Shown here: in pieces, positions 26,686 to 36,533 of the stretch
How positions within the stretch are numbered: position 1 is the first letter of the stretch
How the letters are laid out: the number at the start of each line of letters is the position of its first letter
DNA from: Candidatus Bathyarchaeota archaeon
Lineage (GTDB): Archaea; Thermoproteota; Bathyarchaeia; Bathyarchaeales; Bathycorpusculaceae
Reading direction: 5' to 3'
Assembly (NCBI GenBank): GCA_022865885.1
Contig: JALHSQ010000095.1
Span: forward strand, 26,953-90,952
DNA length: 64,000 bases
The notes under the pieces: model-generated
Told to the model about the DNA's origin: nothing
What the model saw: the letters and a program-made list of their open reading frames with translations, nothing else
Databases searched by the model: none
Position numbers and translations under genes: made by a program

Positions 26686-28462
26686 GCTGGGTAGAAGTGC
26701 AAATGCTTTGACACTTGAAGAAAATGCTGAGCTTAAGGAAGCAGTTCGGAAAATTGCTCTATTGAACGCTGTCAGACATGGGGGCAAAGCTCAGACAGGA
26801 GCAGTTATTGGGAAAATACTGGGTGAAAGACCAGAACTAAGAAACAAAATAAAGGAAACATCTGTTCTTATAGATGTAATAATTCGAGAAGTTAACGACC
26901 TTCCTCTCGGAGAACAGAAACAGGTTGTTGAAGAGAAATGGCCGGAAGCCCTTGTAAAAGACAAGGCTGAGGAGAAGAAGCAGCTTCCTCCGTTACCCAA
27001 CGCGGACAAATATAGGCAAATCGTCACACGGTTCTCACCCAACCCCGATTGCGTCTTACACCTAGGATCAGCTAGAGCCATAATTCTATGCCACGAATAC
27101 GCAAAACTGTATAAGGGAAAATTCATTCTACGTTTTGAGGACACAGATCCAAAGATCAAAAGACCTGTTCTAGACTTTTATGAACGCATCAGACAAGATC
27201 TAGCATGGCTAGGCTGCAAACCAGATGAAGAATACATTCAGAGTGATCGAATCCCCTTATACTATAAGTATGCAGAGGAAATGCTGAAAGATGGCAACGC
27301 CTACGTCTGCATATGTCAACGCGAACTTTTCCGAAAAAAGACACTAAACGGGAAACCCTGCGACTGCCGCAATCTGCCAACAGAAGAGCACCTGACAAGA
27401 TGGCAACACATGCTCCAAGGAGACTACAGAGAAGGCGAAGCAGTAGTTCGCGTGAAGACCGAGTTAAACCATCCGAATCCGGCCGTCCGAGACTGGCCCG
27501 CTGCACGTGTTATAGACATTGAGAAATGCCCTCACCCAAGAGTCGGGACTAAGTACCATGTATGGCCACTGTACAACCTTGCATGCGGCGTGGACGATCA
27601 CCTATTGGGCATAACCCACATAATCAGAGGAAAAGAACACCTTACCAACCAAGTCAGACAAGAATACATGTACCGCCACTTGGGTTGGAAGTACCCAGAA
27701 GCCATACACTATGGCAGACTCAAAATCACTGGCGCCTATCTAAGCAAATCAAAAATCGTCCAAGGAATAAGAGAAGGATTGTTCAAGGATTGGGACGACC
27801 CGCGACTTGCTACATTCGCAGCTTTGAGAAAAAGGGGAATCACGCCGGAAGCCATCATGAAGATGATCATCGATATAGGCCCCAAGACTCAAGACGTCAT
27901 CTTGAGTTGGGAGAATCTAAATGCATACAACCGCAAGATCCTGGATCCAACCGCTGAAAGATACTTCTTCGTGCAGAATCCAATAGAGCTGTCTGTCAAA
28001 AACATTCCAAGGACGTTCGTGGTGAAGCTTCGTTTGCATCCAGATCACCTCGAAACAGGTTTTCGAGAATACATGATACAGCCTGAAGGAGACAGCAATC
28101 TGGCAAAATTCTGGGTTTCAAGGGGAGATATCGACGCTTCAAAAACTGAAAGCGTAATTCGTTTAATGGAACTGTTTAACGTGAAGATCGAGAAGGCCAA
28201 TGCATACCTGGGTGACGCTGTTTTTGCCAGCGAATCCTATGAAGAAGCAAGACAAGTAAAGGCACAGTTAATTCACTGGATCCCGATTGGCAAAGACGTG
28301 CCTTGCCAAATCGTCATGCAAGACGCCGCCATTGTAGAAGGAATTGCTGAAAACATTTGCAGAAACCTGAAACCAAATGCAATGATACAGTTCGAACGGT
28401 TCGGCTTCGTTAGAATAGACAAAGTTAACAAGAAAATCACAGCTTACTACGCCCATAAGTAG
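26669..28462 (+). CDS. gltX: Glutamyl-tRNA synthetase, archaeal type
   Basis: Class I synthetase charging tRNA with glutamate; archaeal forms often also load tRNA-Gln, which is then amidated. 597 residues from TTG 26669. An N-terminal helical extension (about 1-100) precedes the catalytic domain, where the HIGH motif is read as HLGSARA in RFSPNPDCVLHLGSARA and KMSKS as LSKSK in AYLSKSKIVQG. The C-terminal part is the beta-barrel anticodon-binding domain of the GlnRS/archaeal GluRS branch. Confidence 0.95.
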   Translation: MKETPELGRSANALTLEENAELKEAVRKIALLNAVRHGGKAQTGAVIGKILGERPELRNKIKETSVLIDVIIREVNDLPLGEQKQVVEEKWPEALVKDKAEEKKQLPPLPNADKYRQIVTRFSPNPDCVLHLGSARAIILCHEYAKLYKGKFILRFEDTDPKIKRPVLDFYERIRQDLAWLGCKPDEEYIQSDRIPLYYKYAEEMLKDGNAYVCICQRELFRKKTLNGKPCDCRNLPTEEHLTRWQHMLQGDYREGEAVVRVKTELNHPNPAVRDWPAARVIDIEKCPHPRVGTKYHVWPLYNLACGVDDHLLGITHIIRGKEHLTNQVRQEYMYRHLGWKYPEAIHYGRLKITGAYLSKSKIVQGIREGLFKDWDDPRLATFAALRKRGITPEAIMKMIIDIGPKTQDVILSWENLNAYNRKILDPTAERYFFVQNPIELSVKNIPRTFVVKLRLHPDHLETGFREYMIQPEGDSNLAKFWVSRGDIDASKTESVIRLMELFNVKIEKANAYLGDAVFASESYEEARQVKAQLIHWIPIGKDVPCQIVMQDAAIVEGIAENICRNLKPNAMIQFERFGFVRIDKVNKKITAYYAHK

Positions 28463-28783
28463 ATGAAGGAAAAGAACATGCGCAAACAAGAAAAAGTGAT
28501 AATGTGGCCTGCCTATTTTGACGCCACAAAGACCAGAAAGAATGGGAGACGAGTACCCCGGAATCTGGCTGTTTCCTCACCAAAAGTCTCCGAGATCAAG
28601 GACGCGACAGATAGGCTTCATCGGGATTGCGAGCTGGTTTTGGATGCCGCATATCCGAAAATGCCTTGGCTGAAGACTGGAATGGCCCTCGTGAAGAAGA
28701 ATAGATCGAAAGACTACACTATTCAGGAAATAACAGCACAATTATTGAAGATCCGCAACACATCTGCAGCAACAAAACAGTAG
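28463..28783 (+). CDS. srp19: Signal recognition particle 19 kDa protein
   Basis: Binds SRP RNA helices 6 and 8 and promotes binding of SRP54. 106 residues; the fold signature MWPAYFDATKTRKNGRRVP is followed by LAVSSPKVSEIKDA and an ending typical of the family. ATG 28463 directly abuts the GluRS stop; ATG 28478 is a possible shorter start. The gene ends five bases from the convergent S8e. Confidence 0.94.
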   Translation: MKEKNMRKQEKVIMWPAYFDATKTRKNGRRVPRNLAVSSPKVSEIKDATDRLHRDCELVLDAAYPKMPWLKTGMALVKKNRSKDYTIQEITAQLLKIRNTSAATKQ

Positions 28784-28787
28784 AAAA

Positions 28788-29183
28788 CTAACCTTTTGTT
28801 TCGTTTGCCAAAATGGCGTTTAGTACTCCATCCTGCCCTGGTCTCGACGTAACACGAGCTAGACCCAACGGGGTCTCTACGACAGCGCCTTTGGTTATTA
28901 CGCCACGACGATTGTAGTCGATGTTTGCTGGGTTTTTGGCAACGCGAATGATTTCAGTCTTCTGCGTTTTTCCGGTTTTGGCGTCTGTGACGCATATGGA
29001 TTTGCCGGTCAGCATTTTGAGCTTTTGGTTTCCGCCTCTTCCTCTTTCCGTTTTTTGTTTCAGTTCACCTAGCGTGGTTTCTGCTGGAAATGAACCTAGC
29101 TCGTATCTTCTCTTTTTCCTGTGGACTATCTTTCTGCCACCCGAAGATTTTCTTTTTTTCAGGTTACCATGCCAAGTTGACAC
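28788..29183 (-). CDS. rps8e: 30S ribosomal protein S8e
   Basis: Archaeal/eukaryotic ribosomal protein, 131 residues from GTG 29183. Contains KKRKSSGGRKIVHRKKRRYE, ELGSFPAETTLG and the ending TSRPGQDGVLNAILA, all family hallmarks. An upstream ATG four codons earlier on the strand is out of frame, so GTG is the start. Convergent with SRP19. Confidence 0.95.
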   Translation of the reverse strand: MSTWHGNLKKRKSSGGRKIVHRKKRRYELGSFPAETTLGELKQKTERGRGGNQKLKMLTGKSICVTDAKTGKTQKTEIIRVAKNPANIDYNRRGVITKGAVVETPLGLARVTSRPGQDGVLNAILANETKG

Positions 29184-29247
29184 TTCTTCATTTCCCCAAA
29201 GCCATGTGATTTAGGCGGTGATTATGACCGCTGTTTTGCATATAAAT

Positions 29248-29862
29248 CTATCCATTCTTTGCTGGCGAGTTCTCCTGCTTCTCCAGGTCTTCAAAAACTC
29301 TTTTCAACTCTCGTTTCATCATGACCGTGTCATGGCTCAGGGCGAAATAGTCGGCGAAATAGTCCGTTGTCTGAAGAAGTGAGGAACGCCCGCTTCTCTC
29401 ACTGACAAGCAATCCCATCTCTTTCAGCAGTTTAACGTGGCCGTATGCATGATGACCTCGAACGTCGATCACTCTCTTTTGAGAGAGGGGTTGCCTAAAC
29501 GCTATATAGGAAAGCGTTTTCAGCGGTCCCATCGATAGTAACGGTCTATTGACGAGTTTCCTGACATGCTGTGTGAAATCGCTCTTCAACTGCAGAACAT
29601 ATCGTTCGTCTTTCAGTTCCAGAATTTCCAAGGCGGTATTCCTATGGTCGTATTCCTGCTTCAGGTTTTTCGCAAGTTTCACGGCTTTGTTTTTTGACCG
29701 CGTCTTTAGGACGGAACATAGTTCATTTATGTCTAAGGGACGACCGGCCACGTATAACGCGGCCTCTATTAGCACCAGTTCATTCTGCGTTTTCTCCGTA
29801 GCTTGCTTCTCCCGAACGTCAACGATTGAGTTAGTCACTTGTTTTTCCGCTTTCTGCAACAT
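29248..29862 (-). CDS. scpB: Segregation and condensation protein ScpB
   Basis: Winged-helix kite subunit of the SMC condensin complex. 204 residues with two winged-helix halves (ALYVAGRPLDINELCSVLK and PLLSMGPLKTLSYIAFRQPL). It overlaps scpA by 32 bases, so SMC-ScpA-ScpB are made from one transcript and presumably in fixed proportion. Last gene of the operon. Confidence 0.9.
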   Translation of the reverse strand: MLQKAEKQVTNSIVDVREKQATEKTQNELVLIEAALYVAGRPLDINELCSVLKTRSKNKAVKLAKNLKQEYDHRNTALEILELKDERYVLQLKSDFTQHVRKLVNRPLLSMGPLKTLSYIAFRQPLSQKRVIDVRGHHAYGHVKLLKEMGLLVSERSGRSSLLQTTDYFADYFALSHDTVMMKRELKRVFEDLEKQENSPAKNG

Positions 29863-30532
29863 TCAAAACCCCAATGGTTATGTATATCTCTTCTGACTCC
29901 TCATTTTGCCACAAGTCCAACTTGCCTTCTTGCGCCAAGAAGAGAAGTAGAATAAACGTGCGAATCGCTTCCAATCTTGTCATTCCTTTTATCAAGCTTG
30001 AGAATTCTATTATGCCTGCGCCCTTCACCTGCTCGGAGAGACTAGTATAGAGTTTTTCCATCTGCAATTCGATTTCAATCATGAAAAGGTCGAGTTGCGG
30101 GAAAATCTCCGATGGCGCAGGAAAAATCGATTCTACCATAGTCTTTTCAAAACGCAACAGTTTCTCACCTTTCAGAACGTCGTCAAGAACTTCTAGTAGG
30201 TTCTTGATAGTAGTCGATGTTAGCTCATATCTTAGCGGCAGGAACAGGGGGGGTGGAAGAAAATCTGTCTGAGTTTTAGGTGGCGGTGGAGGTTCCTCAA
30301 GCTTCAGCAGAAGTCTAGACTTCATCAGATATATGAGAGCCGAAGAATCCAAGGCCACACCCGAGGCTCTGAAGTCCACTTGGCCAGCTTTTTCCATTTG
30401 CTCCAAGAAGGATCCTAGGAGATAGGCGATGTTAATATCCCACGGAGTGAGTTTCTCGATCTTGTGGAGTTCGAAAAGAATGTTCCATGGAGGATGTAGA
30501 TAGAATGGTCTTTTCAGAGTCTCAGAAACCAC
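29831..30532 (-). CDS. scpA: Segregation and condensation protein ScpA (kleisin)
   Basis: Kleisin that bridges SMC heads. 233 residues starting near PWNILFELHKIEKLTPWDIN, the usual kleisin N terminus, with SSALIYLMKSRLLLKLEEP and a C-terminal winged helix (TRLEAIRTFILLLFLAQEGK) that contacts the SMC head. Its start overlaps the SMC stop by one base. Confidence 0.92.
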   Translation of the reverse strand: MVSETLKRPFYLHPPWNILFELHKIEKLTPWDINIAYLLGSFLEQMEKAGQVDFRASGVALDSSALIYLMKSRLLLKLEEPPPPPKTQTDFLPPPLFLPLRYELTSTTIKNLLEVLDDVLKGEKLLRFEKTMVESIFPAPSEIFPQLDLFMIEIELQMEKLYTSLSEQVKGAGIIEFSSLIKGMTRLEAIRTFILLLFLAQEGKLDLWQNEESEEIYITIGVLNVAESGKTSD

Positions 30533-33500
30533 TAACCGGGCACCTCTAGTAGGTTTGCAGAAATAACATTCGAGACGCCATTTTGCCCATAGACCCCATA
30601 AACTTTCTGCGCTTTGTTCACCATTTCAGGTTTTAGCGTTATAGCTATGAACTGCGTTCTCTCTGACTCTTCACGTAAAAGATCAGCCAGTTTTGACACG
30701 TGCAGAGCATCTAGATGCGCGTCTATCTCGTCGAGTATGTAGAAAGAGGCAGGTGTGAATTCCTTCAGAGCGAAAAGGAATGCAACAGCTGCAACCGAAC
30801 GCTCGCCTCCGCTTGCGCCGCTAACGACAATCGATGGCTTGTTGAGAAACTGGACGATCATGTCTATACCGCCTGCGAAAGGTTCGTCCATGTTTTCGAT
30901 TTTCAATGTGGCAGTCCCGCCACCAGTCACCTTCGAGAAATAGCTTTGCAGATTGGCGCTGATTTTTTCGAAGGCCTCCAAGAAAACTCGGCGCTTCTTT
31001 TGTTCAATTTCATCCATAAACTGAACAATCGCCTGTTTTTCCTTTTCAAGTTCGTTCATTCTCAGTGATAATTCCTTGTAGCGAGAAATCTGCTCAGCAT
31101 AATGGGAGAGAGCAAGCTGGTTAACCGCACCTATTCTTTCGAGTTCAAACTGCATCATTCTAATTGATGTCACTGCTTCCTCGACTTGTTTCAAAGTCAC
31201 TTCGAGAGGTTGATCATAACCGAATTGCCTAAGCTGGTTTCGGTATTGGTCAAGCCGCAACAGGGACGTCTGGATGCCCAGGTGAAGTTGGTTCAACGTT
31301 CGGTCAGTTTGCTCATATTCCAAATCAACCTTACGTAGTTCCTTGTCTATATCGTCTATTTGAGCAGTGAAATTCTTGGTTCCTTCTCTTGCCGAGAAAA
31401 CGCTCTTTGAGAGTTCAACGCGGCTCTTTTCGAGTTCTGCCAGCTCCTCCTTGAGTGCTTCTCTTTCTTGCAATGCTTCCTCGACATCTTTCTCTACTTT
31501 TCTCAGTTGTTGTTCAACTTTGGCAATCTGAATTTTCGAGTTTTGATAGCCAACTCTAAAAACATTATCAAATTGTGATTGAAGCGTGGAGCTTTCTGTT
31601 TGAATCGTGCCAAGTTTCTGCCTTTGGATTATTATTTCCTCTGCAAGTTTCTCTCTCTTAACTTCCATTTCTGGAATGTTGCCAGGGTCCGTTTTCCGTC
31701 TCAGAACCATTAGTTCAGCTTGGAGCTTGCGAATCTCCTTTTGGGTTGTACTGTTCTCAGCTCGATGAATCCACATACGCGATTTTTCGCTTTCAACTTC
31801 CTTCCCGAATTTTGCAATGTAGTGGTCCACCCTTTTGACGGTAGATCTTGTTCTTCTAGCTGTTTTCTTTACTCTGCTTATTTCTCTTTCAAGCGTGGTT
31901 ATGGCGTCTGACAGTCGTGCGATTTCAACGTGTGCCCTGTCAATCTCTTCTTCGATAGTTGCTACATCGCTACCTTTTCTTGAGAGATGCTGTTGAAGAG
32001 CTGTGACGGCTTCATCGAGGCTTTTGATTGCTGCTTCGCTTGGAATGATTGTTGAGAAGTCTATTGGTGCCCGGTAGTAACCGCTTTCGGATGCCCCACC
32101 TGGTTCATAGAGATCACCGTTTGGGGTGACTGCGCGGTGTCCTTCATTTGACAAGGCAAAAGCGGTTTTGTCATCCGAAACGATCAAGGTGTCACCGAAA
32201 ACAAAGTGGATGGCAGGTTCATACTGTTTGTCATATTTCAGGAATGAAGGAAGCGAGCCATTGACGCCCTCTCTCTTTGGGATTGCGGGAAACGTTGGTC
32301 TTGTTGTTCCCTCTATAGGTATTATCTTTATTCTTCCTAGCTTCATTTTTCTCAGTGTTTCTGTGCACGCAAAGGCAGAATCAAAATCTTTTACGACTAA
32401 GGCGTCAAGCCATCCTGCTGCAGCTGACTCAATTGCTCGCTGGAATGACCTATCGTTCTTTATAAAGACGCGTAGTCTGCCGTAAACTCCCTGGATGACG
32501 CCGAGATCACCTAACTCTTCCATACTTCTCAAAGCTTTTTCCTCTGCAGCCACAGTTTCGGCTAGTTCTTTTTGAGTGACAAACTCTATGACTGCTTGTC
32601 TTGCGGAATCGGCTATTTTCCCAGCTTCAGATATTTCCTTTTCCGCAGCTTCTCTTTGTGTTTTTCTTTTTTCAAGCATGTGTCCCAGTTCTTTCAGTTG
32701 TGTTTTTTGTTCTGTCTGCACTTTTTCCAGTTCAACGAATGATTTCTCAAGCTCAGTAAGTGTTCCGGCAAATCTCTCTTTACGATCACTTAGATCCTTA
32801 AGTCGTCTAGAGCGAATCTTGATGGCCGTCTGGCTTTTGGAGTATTCAGATCTCAGAACTGAAAGTCTCTTGTAATGATTGTCCAGATTAAGCTCGATCT
32901 CTCGGATTCTCTTGCTGTTTTCGCCGACATTCTCCCACAGCCGTGCGGTTTCCTGTGCGAGTGTATCATGTTCGCTCTGTTTTGTGTTTATTTGACTTGC
33001 GACTTCATCAAAGTCCGTTCTTAACTGTCTAACTCTTATGCGGTTTTCGCGGATTTCGTTCCGGATTGACTCATATTGTTGTAGATCGTTTTCTTTGACT
33101 TTTTTCAAGCCTTCCAGGCTTATTTTGCCAGAGCTGATTTTGGTTGTTAATTCCGTCAATTTCGATTTCAGTTCACCGATGCTTATTTGGACTTTTATTA
33201 CTTGAGAACCACCTTCTTCGACAATCTCCGAACTAAGTTTTCGCCACTCAGTTTCGATTCCTCTTCTTTTCAACCGGCGTTCATCACGTAACTGTTTTAG
33301 TTTCTCGACTCTGCTCCTGACTTTGTCGGCTTGTGAGGAATTCTCGTCAATCTTTTTCTGGATCTGGGCCATGTCATGTGAGGTCTTGATCGTTTCAAAT
33401 TTCCTTATTTCGTCTTGTATGAAGTTGGCTCTTAACAGTTCGTTGCGTTCTCTTTCTAGATCATCGAGTCTCTTTTGTACTTCATCTATTCTACCCATAG

Positions 33501-34083
33501 CGGTACGGGTGGAAATGTCAGCCACTCGTAGTTTTTCTTCAGCTTCAACCTTCTCAGTGTCATATTGAGCAATACCAACTAGATCCTCGATGATTTTTCT
33601 TCTCTCTATTGGTGAGATGTCTGTCAGACGAGTTATCATGCCCTGCGGGATTATATTCCGGCTCGTGCTAGTTATGCCCGCCATAGAAAGAATCTCGACA
33701 ATGTGGGTTCTTGAAATTCTTCTTCCGTTGAGCCTATATACGCTTTGGCCGTTCCTGTAAACCTCGCGGGAAACGGTAACAGTTGTTGTGTCAACTGCCA
33801 TGCGGCCATCCGTGTTATCAAATTGAATTGTCACCTTGGCCATTTTGGCTCTTTCTAAACCGGCCTTCTCTGATCCATGGAAAATTAGCTTGGCAGCTGT
33901 CTCTGCACGTAGTCTTCGAGTACTCAACTCGCCTAGCGAGAACAAGAATGCGTCCAAAATGTTTGTTTTTCCGCTTCCATTTGGGCCAGTTATGACTGTG
34001 AAACCCTTATCTAGAGCTACCTTAACGATTTGCGGTCCGAATGATTTGAAACCTTTCAGTTCGATTCTTTTGATGTAAGGCAT
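30532..34083 (-). CDS. smc: Chromosome segregation ATPase SMC
   Basis: Condensin-type SMC of 1183 residues. Walker A is TGPNGSGKTN near residue 35; about 330 residues of coiled coil lead to a hinge (about 510-650, including GVIQGVYGRLRVFI), followed by the return coil. The C-terminal head has the ABC signature GASGGERSVAAVAFLFAL and Walker B FYILDEIDAHLD. First gene of smc-scpA-scpB. A promoter must lie in the 118 bases upstream (34084-34201). Confidence 0.97.
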   Translation of the reverse strand: MPYIKRIELKGFKSFGPQIVKVALDKGFTVITGPNGSGKTNILDAFLFSLGELSTRRLRAETAAKLIFHGSEKAGLERAKMAKVTIQFDNTDGRMAVDTTTVTVSREVYRNGQSVYRLNGRRISRTHIVEILSMAGITSTSRNIIPQGMITRLTDISPIERRKIIEDLVGIAQYDTEKVEAEEKLRVADISTRTAMGRIDEVQKRLDDLERERNELLRANFIQDEIRKFETIKTSHDMAQIQKKIDENSSQADKVRSRVEKLKQLRDERRLKRRGIETEWRKLSSEIVEEGGSQVIKVQISIGELKSKLTELTTKISSGKISLEGLKKVKENDLQQYESIRNEIRENRIRVRQLRTDFDEVASQINTKQSEHDTLAQETARLWENVGENSKRIREIELNLDNHYKRLSVLRSEYSKSQTAIKIRSRRLKDLSDRKERFAGTLTELEKSFVELEKVQTEQKTQLKELGHMLEKRKTQREAAEKEISEAGKIADSARQAVIEFVTQKELAETVAAEEKALRSMEELGDLGVIQGVYGRLRVFIKNDRSFQRAIESAAAGWLDALVVKDFDSAFACTETLRKMKLGRIKIIPIEGTTRPTFPAIPKREGVNGSLPSFLKYDKQYEPAIHFVFGDTLIVSDDKTAFALSNEGHRAVTPNGDLYEPGGASESGYYRAPIDFSTIIPSEAAIKSLDEAVTALQQHLSRKGSDVATIEEEIDRAHVEIARLSDAITTLEREISRVKKTARRTRSTVKRVDHYIAKFGKEVESEKSRMWIHRAENSTTQKEIRKLQAELMVLRRKTDPGNIPEMEVKREKLAEEIIIQRQKLGTIQTESSTLQSQFDNVFRVGYQNSKIQIAKVEQQLRKVEKDVEEALQEREALKEELAELEKSRVELSKSVFSAREGTKNFTAQIDDIDKELRKVDLEYEQTDRTLNQLHLGIQTSLLRLDQYRNQLRQFGYDQPLEVTLKQVEEAVTSIRMMQFELERIGAVNQLALSHYAEQISRYKELSLRMNELEKEKQAIVQFMDEIEQKKRRVFLEAFEKISANLQSYFSKVTGGGTATLKIENMDEPFAGGIDMIVQFLNKPSIVVSGASGGERSVAAVAFLFALKEFTPASFYILDEIDAHLDALHVSKLADLLREESERTQFIAITLKPEMVNKAQKVYGVYGQNGVSNVISANLLEVPG

Positions 34084-34201
34084 TCAGCCTGCGCCTTCAC
34101 CTTCTTGAAAGCCCGCAACCTTATCTTCTAGACAACTCTGTATGGCATTTCAATAGAATTATCATATCATCAAGCTTTAACGGTTATGTACCTTTTTGAC
34201 G

Positions 34202-34720
34202 CTATTTCAATGTTTTCGATTCGTACTCCATAGCCATTTTCTTGACAAACTCCCTTATCCGTTCTTCTTTTCCATACACAAGAATTGAGCCATCATCTTG
34301 AACTCTGATCAAGAGGTTACATGCTTTGCTCAGCATTCCTAGTTTCTCCCCAGTTAACCCAATTGAAGGTTTGACACGAATCCACTTCTGCTCTCTGGGA
34401 AGACCAAGAACAAATCTAGTGTCTTCTGCCTCTTCTTCTGAAATTTTCTTCTTTGCTTCACTCAATCGCCAAAGCCATTTATCCACATATTCATCACCGA
34501 GTTTCTTCTGCCCTTCAGAAAAAAGGTAGAATTCCACATTGTCGAGGTATTCGCCAATTCTCTGAGTGGTTTCTCCATAGCAGGGATCAGTTCTCGAAAC
34601 GCTCATCATTGTCCTTGCAGATTTCAAATCATTTAGGATCTGAACTGGTGGGGCTATTCCGTTTTTTCGAAAATCAACGATGATTTCTTCCAGTATTCTC
34701 CACGCAGCGAGGTATCCCAT
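34202..34720 (-). CDS. Conserved archaeal protein, probably DUF2096
   Basis: 172 residues, mostly helical with a C-terminal beta-rich part (RVQDDGSILVYGKEERIREF). It starts MGYLAAWRILEEIIVDFRK, which I associate with the DUF2096 family of archaeal proteins of unknown function. No catalytic motif or membrane segment is seen. It is the next minus-strand gene upstream of smc with a 118-base gap; whether they are co-expressed is unclear. Confidence 0.6.
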   Translation of the reverse strand: MGYLAAWRILEEIIVDFRKNGIAPPVQILNDLKSARTMMSVSRTDPCYGETTQRIGEYLDNVEFYLFSEGQKKLGDEYVDKWLWRLSEAKKKISEEEAEDTRFVLGLPREQKWIRVKPSIGLTGEKLGMLSKACNLLIRVQDDGSILVYGKEERIREFVKKMAMEYESKTLK

Positions 34721-34861
34721 GTTGATAATTCACCATGCAATGTTGCTAGAAGGATCGGATTATAAAGAGATTATTGTCAAACTGCGGATTCTCTCTTCCC
34801 TAGATCATATCCTTCGCAGTTTCCAAAGGTTTCTTCGATCGTCATAAAATCGCCCGAGTAT

Positions 34862-35260
34862 CTATACACATGTCAGTTGGGTAAGCGGCAAGCAGATTCT
34901 ACACTTGTCAATGTCGACCAAGGGGTCAAAGGTTTTGTGCATTTCACACAACAATCCTTTGGCCCTTATCACCTGACAAATTCTACAGAAGGTTAATATG
35001 AAATCCCTGTGAGGAAGATTGTTTTGAGCTAATGAAGCTGCAAAGTCTTCTACAAGTTTCATGACTTCAGCATCGTTTTCAAGAGTAATGGCTTTTCCAC
35101 GCATCTTTCTGTGGTAGAGACTTATAGCAGGTTGGCTTAGACCAAGAATTTTGGCTACTTCTGCTTGTTTCAAGTTGTGCCTAACCATAAGTTCATTTGC
35201 AATCATTGCTCTCACAACGGGCAAAACGCATTTTACGGCGACTTCACACGGAACCAACAT
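34862..35260 (-). CDS. HTH transcriptional regulator with C-terminal cysteine cluster
   Basis: 132 residues. Residues about 18-60 form a helix-turn-helix (NLKQAEVAKILGLSQPAISL). The C-terminal half has cysteines as TFCRICQ, LLCEMH and DKCRICLP plus a final C, enough to bind an iron-sulfur cluster or zinc. It is divergent from the flavodiiron protein gene with 82 bases between their starts, so it probably controls that operon in answer to oxygen or NO. Family (COG2522-like) and sensing role are inference; the HTH and cysteines are seen. Confidence 0.8.
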   Translation of the reverse strand: MLVPCEVAVKCVLPVVRAMIANELMVRHNLKQAEVAKILGLSQPAISLYHRKMRGKAITLENDAEVMKLVEDFAASLAQNNLPHRDFILTFCRICQVIRAKGLLCEMHKTFDPLVDIDKCRICLPLTQLTCV

Positions 35261-35295
35261 TTATCGTGCTTCCAGCTGGTATTTTGTCGAAAGAC

Positions 35296-35321
35296 ATAAA
35301 TATACTTTATTACGATTGTAA
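35296..35321. promoter_or_regulatory. Divergent promoter/operator of the flavodiiron gene
   Basis: ATAAATAT at 35296-35303 is a TATA box about 40 bases before ATG 35343 and reads as TATTTAT on the other strand for the regulator. An inverted repeat TTAC-N4-GTAA (35310-35321) lies just downstream, where a repressor would block polymerase. The sequence is seen; control by the neighbouring HTH protein is inferred. Confidence 0.5.
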
Positions 35322-35342
35322 TATCGAAACTAGGGTGTCATA

Positions 35343-36533
35343 ATGAATTGGCGAAACATTTCGCAACTCTCAAAAAAAGTGTATTGGGTGGGCGTAAGAG
35401 ACTGGAATCGAAGGCTTTTCGATGCCTTGATTCCGCTTCCTAAAGGAACAACGTATAACGCGTATTTGGTGATAGGTAGCAACAAGAAAGCCCTGATCGA
35501 CACGGTTAACCCGGGCTTTGAGAAAGAGCTGGAAGAGAAAATCAGCAAATGCACAAATCTGGCCGATATTGACTACGTAATAATGAACCACGCTGAACCC
35601 GATCATGCCGGTGCCATTCCATATATTATGTCAACGAACAGCAAGGCTATGATTGTTACCACTAACAAAGGCGCCAAGATGGCTCAGACTTTCTACAAGG
35701 TACCTGAGGAAAGAATAAGAATCGTTGCAGATGGTGACTCTCTTGACCTCGGAGACAAGACGTTACAATTTATCGAAGCCCCGATGCTTCATTGGCCAGA
35801 GACAATGTTCACGTATCTGAAGGAAGAAAAGATTCTGTTTCCCTGCGACTTTTTCGGGTCCCATGTGGCCGTAGGACTCTATGACGATGACGTTGAGGAC
35901 TTGCTGGTTCATGCACAGAGATATTTTGGTGAAATAATGATGCCATTCAGGATCATGGGTCAGAAAGCAATGGAGAAGATAAGAGGCTTAGATATTATGC
36001 TGATAGCGCCAAGTCACGGACCAATACATCGAAACCCTAACCGCATTCTCAAAGCCTACAGTCAATGGGTTAATGGAGAGACTCGAAAGAAAGCAATAGT
36101 AGTTTACGCAACGATGTGGAACAGCACCGAAAAGATGATACGACCGATCGTGGACACCCTTGCTTCTGAAGGCATTGAACTAGCAATTCATAATCTCACA
36201 GTAACAGACTTGGGCGATCTTGCAAAAGATCTCGTTGATTCCAAGGCAATAGTTCTAGGTTCTCCGACGGTGCTAGGCGGAGCACACCCTCTAGTCGTCT
36301 ACGCGACCTTCTTAGTAAAGGCGTTGAAACCACCAGCAAAATTCGGAATCGTTCTCAGTTCATACGGATGGGGTGGTGGCGCCGTGAAAAACATACAAGA
36401 GATACTCGGTGCATCAAAAATGGAAGTTGTCGGTGCTATGGAAATAAATGGTCCACCTACTGACAATGACGTTGGCAAAATCATCGAATTGGGCAAACTA
36501 CTTGCTGCCAAGATCAAGGAGGAAGCTCATTGA
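35343..36533 (+). CDS. fprA: A-type flavoprotein / flavodiiron protein (FprA)
   Basis: Reduces O2 to water (or NO to N2O) using an Fe-Fe site and FMN; in F420-using archaea it can take electrons from F420H2. 396 residues. The metallo-beta-lactamase-like half has the diiron ligands NHAEPDHAG (HxExDH), PMLHWPETM, PCDFFGSH and PSHGPIH; the flavodoxin half (from about residue 255) begins KAIVVYATMWNSTEKM and includes SSYGWGGGAVK. The gene overlaps the next by four bases, forming a two-gene operon with the hemerythrin-PAS protein. Confidence 0.95.
   Translation: MNWRNISQLSKKVYWVGVRDWNRRLFDALIPLPKGTTYNAYLVIGSNKKALIDTVNPGFEKELEEKISKCTNLADIDYVIMNHAEPDHAGAIPYIMSTNSKAMIVTTNKGAKMAQTFYKVPEERIRIVADGDSLDLGDKTLQFIEAPMLHWPETMFTYLKEEKILFPCDFFGSHVAVGLYDDDVEDLLVHAQRYFGEIMMPFRIMGQKAMEKIRGLDIMLIAPSHGPIHRNPNRILKAYSQWVNGETRKKAIVVYATMWNSTEKMIRPIVDTLASEGIELAIHNLTVTDLGDLAKDLVDSKAIVLGSPTVLGGAHPLVVYATFLVKALKPPAKFGIVLSSYGWGGGAVKNIQEILGASKMEVVGAMEINGPPTDNDVGKIIELGKLLAAKIKEEAH

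Noticed and set aside
35262..35342. MsvR-type TTCG-N-CGAA boxes upstream of fprA
   Set aside because: Only a single GTCGAA occurs; the paired arrangement is missing.
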